Below are positions 1 to 9,955 of a stretch of 64,000 nucleotides of DNA, in pieces; position 1 is the stretch's first letter, and each line of letters opens with the position of its first letter. Source of the DNA: Isoetes taiwanensis. Its lineage: Eukaryota > Streptophyta > Lycopodiopsida > Isoetales > Isoetaceae. Below the pieces are notes generated by a model. That model saw only the letters and a program-made list of their open reading frames with translations. It made no database searches and was not told where the DNA came from. The DNA lies in NCBI GenBank assembly GCA_021234155.1, contig JAJEKV010000375.1, positions 124,001 to 188,000 on the forward strand, in the 5' to 3' direction. The position numbers and the translations under genes are program-made.

Positions 1-492
1 GGTCACTTGGAAGGTGGATAAGATCATATATTGAGCCAATTGCAGCGGACTATGAGGGGCAGGATATGACCATGAAGGTAAAAAAGGCAGGTAAGTTTGC
101 ATTGCAATTAAAAGCTTGATGTTTTTTATTTTGAAAAAAATAATAATTCCAGTTTGTTGATACAGATCTAGAGCATGCATTTAAATTTTCGTGGCATTTG
201 GACTCCATCTCGATGCAGATCTGAGCAAAAATCACATAAGTTGTCCACAGATGGGCATCCCCCCTTAAGTCGAAATTCTTTCTTCACAAATCGTCTTTGC
301 AGAGACGATGCAGAGTGGGTGTTCCCAGCGAGCAGAACGGAAGCTAGAGGTGAGAGCAGAACAGAAGCTAGAGACATTGCCAGTAGTGGATTCGCTGAGG
401 CGTTGAAGTATGGCAGAAACTTTAATATGTTCAGAATAGATGATAACATAATGGTCCTGTTAGAAACACGGAGGCATGTGTTCCTGCAGTAG
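1..492 (+). CDS. Candidate exon(s) of an unrecognised gene
   Basis: A 25-codon open stretch at 3-77 ends at a possible donor (AAG|GTAAAA, about 77). A later AG acceptor near 173-176 would continue in phase into a 105-codon ORF ending at the TAG at 490-492. That ORF carries a short internal duplication (SRTEARGE/SRTEARD). I recognise no domain, and the upstream part lies outside the window. It may be the 3' end of a real gene or a chance ORF; splicing is inferred only from the GT/AG context. Confidence 0.15.
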
Positions 493-540
493 ATGGGGCT
501 ACATCTGCAGGCGATGCCTGAGGTCGCCATTCCAGCAGCA

Positions 541-1715
541 CTTTAAAGCAGCAGGTTTAGCTTCTGGAACTTTAACACTGAAACTTAAAAAGCGATTTTA
601 AAGAAGGAAGGTAGCTAAAAATGCACCTGTAAAAGTCGTTTTGACCACTGTGACAGTGCCTGAAGGAGCAATTATTACCAATTTCATTTCTTATTTATAG
701 ATGCAAGCACAGCATCGACAGTCAATTTTAGCTACTTGGCGATGTATGAAGATATCAATCTTGCTACATGGCAATGTTTGAAGAGAGGTTACAATCTGGA
801 AACAGCTATCTGATAGATGTCAAACTGAAATTTGGTGATGCTAATAATATGGAAACAACTATCCGATAGCTGTCAATATGTAATTTGAAAGCAAGTGCAC
901 GTTACAGGTGTCACAAATTTTATGGAAATGTATTGCAAACAAAATAAACTGACGTGCCAAAATGTTAGGTCAAAATTTAAAGATAATATTCCAAAGGCAT
1001 CAACCTACAATATTTATCCCTCCTATAAAAAGCAGTTCGCTTTTTTGTTCTCACTGTTTTCTTCCTGACTAATTCAACATAGCTTACACGTGGCTTTCTT
1101 GAAAGTTGTGCCCTAAGACCATGAGTGTTTTAATATGATGGAAAAACAATATGGCCTTTTATCAAATATGGATCACTATATTTGCATGGTGGACCTCCTT
1201 CCTGATCTGGACATTTGTATGAGGCAAAAAAATTACTTCATACTACATTATGTTTTATTTCCAAAGAAACGTGGATAATTTTGTTAAGTGCCTGTAAAAG
1301 TTATAATGAACCAGAGCTTGGACAAAGATGCTTTGCGCAGTTAGTCTCTATAATTCCAGATCATTCTAGTGGTTATTCATTCATGAAATATTTATGCTAG
1401 TTTTGGCAGGTGGGATGATGTGAATGGAATAGAAAGATTGAGAAACCATTCAGGGGCAATGAACAAACCGACAAATTCTTTTGTAAGAGTGAACGGTGAA
1501 AGGACATGAATACATGAAAACTTCAGTAATGCTCGACACTTTAGAAGCAAACATGGGGAAGATATTGTTCCCCTAGGACTAAACTTGTAACCTATTTTTG
1601 TTAAACAAAAGGAATATTTAGAGTACTCTCTACAATACAATAATCTATGTGACGTGGGACATGGAATTATCTGATGTGATTTAAGACAAAAGCCTTCTTT
1701 TCCTACTAACTAGCC
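541..1715. other. AT-rich stretch, no gene seen
   Basis: Only short ORFs without family features. No tRNA, repeat array or clear transposon end was found. Confidence 0.4.
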
Positions 1716-1739
1716 TCTCGCCAGCATCGGCAGCCTTAA

Positions 1740-1960
1740 CACCAGGGGGTTTTTGGACCGGATTGGCAGGGTTTTGGATTTGGTTTTGCTTGGGGTTTGA
1801 CTTCGGATTGGCAGGGGGTTTTTGGATTTGGATTGGCCGGGGGTTCTGGATTCGGCTTCAGGTTCTCTAATGGTGTTGGAAGGGGTTTTGGATTGACAGG
1901 GGTTTTGGGTCCGAATTGGCCGGGTTCTGGAATTGGCTTTGGATTGTACAGCAGTGTTGG
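1740..1960 (+). repeat. Degenerate GGATTGGC-type leader repeats
   Basis: The motif GGATTGG(C/A)(A/C)GGGG followed by TTTTGGATTTGG recurs about six times with drift. In one frame it reads as a Gly/Phe-rich repeat. It precedes the ATG of ORF1 and may be a 5' UTR/promoter repeat of the LINE. Confidence 0.55.
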
Positions 1961-2270
1961 GCTTCGCCATACCATACCAGGCCAGCTTCGACCACATTTC
2001 CAGGGCAGCTTTGCTCATGAACCGCCCAACCGACACAGGTTAAGGTCTACTCTGATTTCGGTTTTTACATGCTTAGCTGCTCTGGCACTTTTGAACAGTT
2101 TTCCACCCCCCTTGGCTTCGGTTTTCCCTTTGCTTCGGCGTGCTTGCCCTGAGTTTTGCTTCATAGCTTTGGTCCATAGAGTCGGTGATTTAGTCAGTCT
2201 CCAGTTGCTTGCCTTGGCCTGCCCTTTGTTTCGGATTTCACCAGCTTGTGCCCTCCCATATAGTCTCAGC

Positions 2271-3260
2271 ATGACCCGCCAGATAAAGCGCCTTGCTAGG
2301 GAGACCCGCAAATCAAACAACCTCATCCCGGCTCCCAAGTCAGCCTCGGCAGAACCCTATGATTCCACCATTGCGCCCTACCTTCAAGCAGCTCCTTTCT
2401 TTGGGCCCCAGCATCCCCTCCTGGCACACTTAGATGCACATTCTACTTCTGTTCCTGATGCATCTTCTGCTGCAGCTCTGGCTAGGATCGATGCTCAGCT
2501 TCAGTGTCTGCCCCCAGGAATGCTGGCCAGCATCCACATGGTACAGTCTACCGTTACTTTCACTCAGGCCTCTGCTCAGTTGCCACTAGTGGCCTGGGTG
2601 CAGCTTCTTGAGTTGCTGCTCCAGTCGGTAGGGCACGGATCAGCCAGTCCCAGTACCGTCCTGCCAGGATTAAGCACAGGTCCGACATCCGAGCATTTGC
2701 ATTGCTCTACCGCACCTGCACCTACCAGGCCTGCGTGTGTGGTTAGGGTGGACGTCTCCACACAGACCTCGACGGCACCAGATGGGTTGGTCGGGGCCTC
2801 GACACCAGATCCGATGCCCACCTCTGCCTCGGAGCCAGGTCCGAAGCCAGCAGCTAGGCCACATGCCCTGGCCTTGCGTCTAGTCGGCATTCCTGAGAAC
2901 GGTGATTGTTCCGGCACAGATGAAGCACAGCAATTTTTCACCAGGGAGATGCATATCCAGGCTGAAGGCATCACCTCGGCGTCTCGAGTGGGAGCAGTAC
3001 GGCCTGATCGCCCGCGACACCTCTTAGTCCACTTTTGGGATGCCATCTCTCGCCTGCATGTCCTGCGGCACGGCAATCATCTGAAGGGGACCACATTCTC
3101 CGTCCAGGAGGATCTTACTCCACTGCAGCTGTGCTTGCGGAAGGGGGAATTGTGCCGGATTCGGGAAGCTCGCTTGCGGCAGCAGTGGGCAGTGTATAGA
3201 GGGGGGCAAGCTATTATTCGGGATCAGTGGCCCTCTGACCCGTGGGCAGTGAGCGCATAG
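2271..3260 (+). CDS. LINE ORF1 protein (L1 ORF1p-like)
   Basis: The intact 329-codon frame begins at the first ATG (MTRQIKRLARETRK). The frame is open upstream, but only through the repetitive leader and without an ATG. Residues 1-20 are basic. Residues 20-195 are a low-complexity Ala/Pro/Ser/Thr-rich linker. Residues about 200-320 resemble the RRM plus C-terminal domain of L1 ORF1p: LRLVGIPE (RNP-like strand), then a helix with QQFFTREM, RPRHLLVHF, LKGTTFSVQEDL and a final basic helix. In L1 elements this protein is an RNA chaperone that binds its own transcript. No coiled coil is evident, unlike mammalian ORF1p. The absence of stops in 990 bp suggests a young copy. Family assignment rests on pattern likeness, not on a search. 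Confidence 0.6.
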   Translation: MTRQIKRLARETRKSNNLIPAPKSASAEPYDSTIAPYLQAAPFFGPQHPLLAHLDAHSTSVPDASSAAALARIDAQLQCLPPGMLASIHMVQSTVTFTQASAQLPLVAWVQLLELLLQSVGHGSASPSTVLPGLSTGPTSEHLHCSTAPAPTRPACVVRVDVSTQTSTAPDGLVGASTPDPMPTSASEPGPKPAARPHALALRLVGIPENGDCSGTDEAQQFFTREMHIQAEGITSASRVGAVRPDRPRHLLVHFWDAISRLHVLRHGNHLKGTTFSVQEDLTPLQLCLRKGELCRIREARLRQQWAVYRGGQAIIRDQWPSDPWAVSA

Positions 3261-3293
3261 CCCTGATTCTTATTATCTTCATTGTCTGTACCA

Positions 3294-3417
3294 GGGTTTC
3301 GGCCCACTATTGTTGTTGTTATTGGGCTTCGGCCCTTTATTTGTGTGTGGTAACGGGGCTTAGACCCCATGTTCTGTTTTTGGGCTTCGGCCCTCTGTTC
3401 TGTTAGGGCTTATGCCC
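3294..3417 (+). other. Five tandem mini-hairpins in LINE 3' UTR
   Basis: GGGTTTCGGCCC (3294-3305), GGGCTTCGGCCC (3324-3335), GGGGCTTAGACCCC (3355-3368), GGGCTTCGGCCC (3382-3393) and GGGCTTATGCCC (3406-3417) are spaced 24-31 bp apart. Two are textbook C(UUCG)G tetraloops on 4-bp GC stems. Loops vary while stems are kept. Confidence 0.75.
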
Positions 3418-3431
3418 CCTTTGTTTGTTCT

Positions 3432-3500
3432 GGTCCCATAACCCGATTGGGTTCCGTGGACGTTAAAACTTCTTCCTTCCTTCCTTCCTTCCTTCCTTCC
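3432..3500 (+). repeat. LINE family 3' terminus with (TTCC)n tail
   Basis: The conserved terminal block GGTCCCATA..CCGATTGG..GTGGACG.TAAAA runs from 3432 to about 3467 and is followed by about six TTCC units to 3500. The tail unit differs from those of the sister copies. Confidence 0.75.
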
Positions 3501-3770
3501 TGCCATACCTATGTCCTAGATGTAGATGTCATTGCCTCCACGCATTTGCTCCTTTTCTGTGAAAACAACATGAGCCAAAATCTTCTACAAAAGCCCAATA
3601 ATATAATCTTCCCAAGAAACCCCTAACCATGGAAACCATAAACCTAATTTTTTGACATCATAAATGCATGGCTTTGGCACACTTATACATGCCAAACCAT
3701 ACAAAATCATATGTAACACCTGTCCCTTTTTTCAATCATAGGAGATAATAGGCCGTTAATGCGTTATCAT

Positions 3771-3870
3771 GAATTGAATTGAATTGAATTGAATTGAATT
3801 GAATTGAATTGAATTGAATTGAATTGAATTGAATTGAATTGAATTGAATTGAATTGAATTGAATTGAATT
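3771..3870. repeat. (GAATT)20 microsatellite, a LINE tail
   Basis: There are exactly twenty uninterrupted GAATT units (100 bp). They directly abut the reverse-complement LINE terminus starting at about 3873, so in element sense they form an (AATTC)n 3' tail. Confidence 0.9.
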
Positions 3871-4045
3871 GAACGTTTTTTATCGTCTACGGAGACTAAT
3901 CGACCTATGGGACCCGATATAGGAGTGCAGCAGGCATATTACTGCCTAGATTAAAAAACCCCCGCCCTGAAGGATTTTCGAGGGAAAAATTGTGGCAGCA
4001 ATAAGACTTCTGACAAGTTGTACAAATATACATATTGTATGCATG
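3871..4045 (-). mobile_element. LINE 3' end copy (minus strand)
   Basis: Reads on the minus strand as ...CTTATTGCTGCC, the inner GGTTTT/AAAATCC/GGGTTTT hairpin region, GGCAGTAATA, then GGGTCCCATAGGTCGATTAG and GACGATAAAAAA, ending in (AATTC)n. Outer stem pairing is kept through a G-U pair. Only the 3' UTR remains. Confidence 0.75.
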
Positions 4046-5030
4046 ATCAAGTGAGCAAGCCTTAAATTCAAATTTTTTCTTAACTAGCAGAAGTTCCATT
4101 TTTCTTTTATTTATAATTACCGAATTTGGCACGAGAGTTTTGAGAAAACGTGTTCGCCCAAATATATGAATAGAGCGGTCATCGTGTTGACATGCTCTAA
4201 GATGTGTATGGACAGATGATTGTGGCAGTTAAACAAGGCGCTGCGCACAGAGGGTTGCCCTCCATGGCTGGAGGGTGAAGTGGCTTAAATTATACTTCAA
4301 AGTCATGTTTTCACAATCAGTCAAAATTGCTACTTCAAAACAATAGAATACTTGATACCATGACTTCATGGGAATTGGCCTGAAATCTTTGGAGCTCGGC
4401 ATGGAACAAATATTGCAGAAGCATAAGGACAAATCTAATAAAGTAGAGAATGGAAATACATGTTTTGTTAGCATAGAAATGAGAGTAACTCCTTGAAGAT
4501 CTCTGATGAGCCAAGCCTGGAATTTTTGGCTCACCTTCTGTTTTGGACCTCTAGGCCAATGTGTGTGCGCTGGCCTATGCAAAAGAAAGGGGAAATCTCT
4601 TTTTTTGTTTTGAATCTAAGGATACAGTATGGTAGAGGACGGACAATGAACGACTCTTCTATTTTTCAGTTTATACTTCCCATACGAATTTGTTTTGCTT
4701 GCAGGAATGGTATGTATTTACTTAAAGGATAAATGAAATCAGTGGCTATGTGAAGTTGGATCGAAAAACAAGGCTGAAGTAAATGCGGTAAGGTAAATGT
4801 TAACTGCAAAACAAGGTATTAGAAGAACGACAGAGCGCATTTTAAATAGAGGAAGCAGTGGTTAGTGATAAATATTAGAATACCAATCCAGCAAAAGTTG
4901 GACATAACAACACATGTAGATATTCAAAGGACACAATGCAAGTGCAAATTTTATTTGGTCATTCCAACACAATTACAGTTATTATGGACCTCACCAATAA
5001 AAAAAACGGAACTTCACCTTACTAGCTCAA
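4046..5030. other. No gene recognised
   Basis: Short ORFs only (up to 117 codons, minus strand 4229-4582, no domain). Nothing repeated was seen. Confidence 0.35.
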
Positions 5031-5288
5031 GTATCTTCCCCTTTTTCTTCTACTGCCAATCTGATAAATTCTGAAACCTCGACCCCAACAACAGCAGAGT
5101 ACTCTTCAAAAGACAAACAAGACTAATATCTTTCCCTTTTGTTCTGCTGCAAGTCTGATAATTTCCGGAACCTCGACCCCAAACCACAACAGAGTATTCT
5201 TCAAAAAGACAAGCCAGACTAGTATCTCTCCTTTGTCTTCTGCTGCAAATCTGATAGTCTCTGAGATCTCGACCCCAACAACAGCAAA
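5031..5288. repeat. Three tandem copies of a ~95-bp repeat
   Basis: Units begin GTATCTTCCC (5031), ATATCTTTCC (5126) and GTATCTCTCC (5222). Each contains TCTGCTGC(A)AATCTGATA and ACCTCGACCCCAA. The period of 95/96 bp is close to 32 codons, and the minus frame reads a repeated GVE(I/V)xExIRxAAExKG pattern. This could be a coding repeat remnant, but no complete gene is seen. Confidence 0.65.
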
Positions 5289-6530
5289 TCTTGTAGCAAA
5301 ATTTGAGTTTAGCAATTTCAGAAACGAATTTGCTAAACTATCTCGAACTTAGCATAATCAGCAAATGGGCAATGAGTTCATGCAAGTAGCAGGATTTGGG
5401 CTAACAGATCCAAACAAGAACGAGATTGCTAAAAACACCTCAAATTTAACAGCTAGTAGGCAATGTTTTTGCCAATTTTCCTTTCTTTCTTACGACCAAA
5501 GCATCATCTCAATCATATTCAAGATGCAGGACAGATTTAAAGTTCAGAAACCTTATCAAAATCTCCAAGGCGGCAGTCTTCTTTTGCGAGGAAAACGCGC
5601 CCCACTGAGAGCTGTTTGACCCTGCTTTATTCGGTTCAATTCTTCTTATTCACTGACCATGAATTCGTTCAGCTCCAAGGATCTTGAGCGGTGCCGCTAT
5701 GAAACCCTAATGTAAAAATAGAAGATAACTTTGTAACTTCGTAACTTTGCGAATTTTTTTTCCTTTCCTTTTTTTTTTTTTTTTTTTTTCACCCATTGAA
5801 ATTTCAGATATTTGATGCCCCAAATATTTCCAGAATTCCTCTATGCCTTCAACATAAGGTGAATGTCATAATAACTGCACTGTGTTGGTATTCCATGCAC
5901 TGCAAATGTAATAGTGATCTATGATTTGTCATCCTGTGCCTTTTCTTGGTATTCTCTACACTGCAAAGGTCCACTTGCATAACTGCAGAAACAAGGTCTA
6001 CTCTGCCCCTAGAAACACACTAGCAATTTCAAACATAAAATCACAAGAACTAAAGAGAAAATAGATGATGGATCCCAAGCGGGATCCAACAACCTCTGAT
6101 CTGTTTTTTGTGCTCAGGAGGAGGAAAACATGGAGCATTGTTGTGTGAAGATGTTGATGCGAGGAAATAGTGTATGAATCACTCTCCAACCATCATCCAA
6201 TTAAATTCGGATTATGTCAACTCCAAAATCACGCCAACCTGCTGTTGTCTTCTGGGGGGTTTGTTCTTTTTAATCTTTTTTTTTGGACTTAATAAATAAC
6301 ATAAGGTTGCAATTCACGTGTGTTGTTTCATATGCGAATTGAAATATGCAAAAATGAAGAGCAAGTTGCTAAGATAGATGAGACCAAAATTGAATAGCAT
6401 TTAGATGAAAATATTAGGTTTGATAATAACAGATTGCATTATTTGCGAGGCAATTGCAGACCCGAAATTATCGATACATGAGACAAATATCATACAAAAA
6501 TATCATATATTCTAATAAAACATTAAGGGA
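5289..6530. other. No gene recognised; poly-pyrimidine tract at 5758-5791
   Basis: AT-rich. There is a T-rich run (5758-5791) that could be an old poly(A) of a minus-strand retrocopy, but no body was identified beside it. Confidence 0.35.
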
Positions 6531-7169
6531 TCAATCCATGTTTTTCCACGTATTTAACAAGGTGTGGTTCCATGTCAGCGTTCTATCCAGTTCTGGGTGT
6601 GAATCTAACACTTCATGCACCGTCATCCCCATATCCAAATTATTCATAATAGACATAAACTTCACCAGAAAGTCATCTTTTGCAAAAAAATTTGGATCGT
6701 AAGATGGTGGATTCAGGACCTGCGTTTGATTGTAGAAGCATTTGAGAGCATCATCATCCACTATGATTATATCATCCTTATTCTCGATACCAAGTTCGTC
6801 CATCATGTTACTCAAGTGTTTGATGAAGATAGGCTTGCCTGTTGGATCCTTAGGATTAGTGAACTTCACACATTTGTTCTGATCCCAAAAGGTCAACCAA
6901 TGTCTAGGCATTTCCCCCAGTACCTCCAAAGTATCCTTGGTGTTCCTTAGTTCCATGGATGACCAAATACCAACTCGAAATAACCTAAATGCCTCATTTA
7001 GCATCTCCTTCAAGTGCGGCCGCGGATAGATCCACTTGGTGTTTGATTCTACTGGTGTCTGATGAAACTGATCTCTAGCCACTTTATGTTTCGGAAAAGT
7101 CTTACAAAGGACTCCGTTTAGGTCGAATACCACAACCTTTTTAGAAAGCAAGGCAAGCTGAAACATCAA
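6531..7169 (-). CDS. FCP1/HAD-like phosphatase domain protein
   Basis: An intact 212-codon minus-strand ORF. HAD motif I is VVVFDLNGVLC (residues about 12-22), motif II lies around GIWSSMELRN (about 77-86), and motif III/IV is IIIVDDDALKC. Spacing fits the NIF/FCP1 domain of the HAD superfamily, whose members remove phosphate through an aspartyl-phosphate (on Ser/Thr of RNA polymerase II CTD in FCP1 proper). The second motif-I Asp, the usual general acid, is Asn here (DLN rather than DxD), so activity is doubtful; DLNG-type homologues occur widely in plants. The sequence just before VVVFDLNG contains TTTGATGTTTCAG|CTTGCC, which resembles a 3' splice site. The real start may therefore lie in an upstream exon, and the Met at 7169 is provisional. 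The frame is complete to its stop, with no decay. Confidence 0.7.
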   Translation of the reverse strand: MMFQLALLSKKVVVFDLNGVLCKTFPKHKVARDQFHQTPVESNTKWIYPRPHLKEMLNEAFRLFRVGIWSSMELRNTKDTLEVLGEMPRHWLTFWDQNKCVKFTNPKDPTGKPIFIKHLSNMMDELGIENKDDIIIVDDDALKCFYNQTQVLNPPSYDPNFFAKDDFLVKFMSIMNNLDMGMTVHEVLDSHPELDRTLTWNHTLLNTWKNMD

Positions 7170-7210
7170 ACATGTATCTGGTCAGCAAGATATGATCACA
7201 CAAACAATAC

Positions 7211-7351
7211 AAACGCGCCAGGCGTGATTTGAGTTAGTCTTAACCAAATCGCGCTCGGCGTGATTTAGTGTGACAACGAAATATAATCAAAGCACGCTTG
7301 GCGCGATTTAATTCAAAGCTAAGATGAATTAAATCACGCGTGGCGCGATTT
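7211..7351. repeat. Four near-identical 21-bp palindromes upstream of the phosphatase ORF
   Basis: AAATCGCGCTCGGCGTGATTT (7246-7266) and related copies lie at 7211-7230, 7289-7309 and 7331-7351. They are spaced 35-43 bp and begin 42 bp before the minus-strand ATG. Consensus AAATC(R)CGCN(Y)GGCG(Y)GATTT, with half-sites that vary together. They could be regulatory sites, a methylation-linked repeat or a degenerate satellite. Confidence 0.7.
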
Positions 7352-7359
7352 TATCTGCA

Positions 7360-9810
7360 AGGCCATACCTATCATCTTCAGTTTCCCTGAAAAATGTAGC
7401 GAAAAAATGCACGATTTTGATCCACTTCAACTTCTTTGATCCATATGTAGACTAGGACCTCACCCACGGCAGCAGGAATTCTGTTGACAATAGCTAGCTC
7501 ACATCAGGGGCATAAGACAGGATGGAGGCACGTTGCTTTGGTGCAAGGCAAGGTGCGGGTTTTTGTCCACCACGTCTGAGGTTGCAGATGTGGCACACAG
7601 AGGGACAGAAACTCAGGATCTACCTCTAGCTCTGCTATTGCGCCGCAGTTTGTTGCTCTTGCAATCCGCCGGGTGCCTCCATTCTTCTTGCCCCACACGT
7701 GGCTAATCTTCGCCGCAACCTTCGAGGTGCCGCCACGCCGCCGCTTTGCACCAAGTGTTGATCTTTGCCGCGACCCCACGGGTGCTCCTACTACTTTTGC
7801 TGCTCCTGGCCCTGCACCGCCTCAGGAGGATGCCACCATGCTACTAAAACTGCAACTCTGCAAGGATCTACATCCGCCACCTCCAAATAGAGATTGTACT
7901 TGCATATGATCTCCTGGAAATGATAGGGCTTTCCATGGCAGAAGGGAGATAGTTTGAACTCCATAGCCAGGAATATGGATTTCATATCCCTTAAGGAAAT
8001 CTGCGAACATGCTGGTTGTAGGATATTGGATCTGCTTTGTTGGGATGCGTGCGAACGCCAGCATATTTACGCCGCATCGCGGCGTTCCCCTTCGATTTCG
8101 TTCGAATCTGCGGGAATGACTGGTAGCCAGCATTCAATGATAATTTTAAATCCTACATCGTTCACTCCTTCATCTTTCCTACGAATTTCTCAGTCGATTT
8201 TTTATTTTTGCTTCCTCATCTTGGCACCTCATTGGGTCGTCTATGGGTCATTTGATTCTTCAGCTCGGCATTTCCTCTTTCACTGTGGGATCTTTTTTTG
8301 TGGTGTACGTCTACTCTCTATTTTTTTTTTTTTTTTGTGGTGTGCTTCTCAGCTTTAAGCTTTCATCTACGCAATGCAATGACAATTTATTTTTCAGGAC
8401 TATAGCGATCCATTTCCTCGGCTGAAGCCAACTATTATTCAAGCCAAAGACAACAAGTTCATAATGTTTTGCCATCTCAGCTTTGCTTGCAATGGCAATA
8501 AGATCCTTAGGGCTCTGTTTTATTTGATACTACATACTTCTCTTTTACTCCTCAAAATCACCGCAAAGACAGAATAGTGTATAGATTCCGATTTAAATTC
8601 TTGCATTTCTTTTTTTCGTTTGAAAATGTCCGAAAATGGCGAAGTGAGGCTTCAAGATTGCAGAGAGTATCTAAGCGGCTATTTATTATAATTCTCCTCA
8701 TTGCCTTGGTGCCTAGATATGGCCATTCTTTCTATCTTCCAGGATGTTTGCATACCTATGTATCTGGGGCTAATTGCAGACGGCTATGGATATCTTTCCT
8801 TCTAGGTTTCTCCTCGGATGTAATCTAGCCGGCTTTGCAACTGCAGGTGTGATCTGTCTCTCTGATTATAAGTTAGTTCTGCATCTGCAAGCATCGCCGA
8901 TACTAAGGTGCAGGCAGCTACATTTTCATTGGTTTTGCTAAGATTTTACTTTGCAACAAACTAATCATTGCATTTACTTCCATTTGCATGTCAATCCTTT
9001 TCTGTTTGAGTTCTAGCTGTGAAGAAAGAAGTGAACTACTGTCTACCCTAAACGCTCTGCTTATTAGGGCTGACAACGAGATACGAAATATCAAGTAAGC
9101 TTGCTGGCCTTTTGCTTTATAATTAGTCACAATTCTGCAATATTGTATTTGGTGAACTTTGTCTATTTAAAATGCAGAATGTCCAAAAAAATAACAATCT
9201 TAGTTTGATATTGAAGCAGGCTTTAGATCTTGGCCGAATTTAGCATTGTCCCAATGTGCTCAGGGTAAGAATTGATTACTTTTGCATGTTCTTTTGCGCC
9301 TCTACAATAATGTTGTAATGATTTGTTAGACAACATGTATAGGTTATGAACATTTGTGGAGTTGGATCAGCGAAAAGGGAGCTGGTTTCTTCTTGAAACC
9401 TATATATGTACCCTTAATTTTATATGTGGCTATGTTGATTTGGTATTCTGGTATGTTGAACTCTTCCATGTATATTCCTCTTTTAGTTCATGCTTTACTA
9501 CTGTGGCTTTGTTTGCTGCCTGTCGTACTATTTAATTTAGAGTCATGTACTATTAGTAGTTTACCATATCAGAACTCAGGTTCTTTTATGATTTTAAAGT
9601 GTGTTCTTCCACTAGAAAATGGTCATATACGACCTGGAGTGTGCCACATTATTGAAGTGTATAAGATTTGTTCATGCATTGTTTTTTTGTATATTCTAAT
9701 CTAAGCCTTTTTTCTGCAGGCTTGGGAAGCTTCATGAGGAGTATCTTCATGTTTAGGGCCCTGTGGAGTACCATTTTTTAACTAGACCTTTATCAGCAAA
9801 AAGATTAGCA
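7360..9810. other. No gene recognised
   Basis: Contains a GC-richer segment (7600-7830) with overlapping ORFs on both strands (91 and 78 codons) but no domain. The 40-bp structured motif at 8052-8091 is listed separately. A possible exon-like piece after TTTTTCTGCAG at 9709-9719 soon reaches a stop. Confidence 0.3.
8052..8091 (+). repeat. 40-bp structured motif (copy 1)
   Basis: GCGAACGCC, then ACGCCGC-ATC-GCGGCGT (7-bp perfect stem), then TCCCC. Matches the reverse complement of 28745-28783 almost throughout; flanks do not match. Confidence 0.6.
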
Positions 9811-9955
9811 TAATAGAATAGAATAGATTTTTAGCATCCACGGAGACCAATTGGCCTATGGGACCCAAACAAAAAAGAGAGCAGCAAGTGTATTACTGAC
9901 AGGATTAAAAAACCCCCGCCCCGCATAATGAGTTGTACACATATGTTGGTCATTA
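9811..9955 (-). mobile_element. LINE 3' end copy with (CTATT)n tail
   Basis: The minus strand reads GGGGCGGGGGTTTTTTAATCC, TCAGTAATACAC, GGGTCCCATAGGCCAATTGG, GTGGATGCTAAAAA, then (TCTAT)n. The 5' half of the hairpin is missing, so it is 5'-truncated inside the stem-loop. Confidence 0.75.

Larger units (their letters stand above)
1720..3500 (+). mobile_element. ORF1-only member of the microsatellite-tailed LINE family
   Basis: The copy starts in or near a G/T-rich repetitive leader (1740-1960). It continues through an L1-ORF1p-like reading frame (2271-3260) and a 3' UTR of five mini-hairpins. It ends in GGTCCCATAACCCGATTGG...GTGGACGTTAAAA (3432-3467) followed by (TTCC)n. This terminal block matches the 3' ends of the other LINE copies here (for example 12421-12458), so it belongs to the same family. 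No endonuclease/RT ORF follows ORF1. It is therefore either an ORF2-deleted derivative or a non-autonomous subfamily mobilised in trans. The 5' boundary is uncertain and I found no target-site duplication. Confidence 0.7.

Noticed and set aside
1710-3076. Minus-strand Pro-rich ORFs opposite the LINE ORF1
   Set aside because: Mirror the repetitive leader and the linker; no domain.
5758-5791. Poly-T as the 3' end of a minus-strand L1
   Set aside because: No L1 sequence or target duplication was found beside it.
7211-7351. CRISPR-like repeat-spacer array
   Set aside because: Only four imperfect palindromes with short variable gaps in plant-type DNA; no cas genes.
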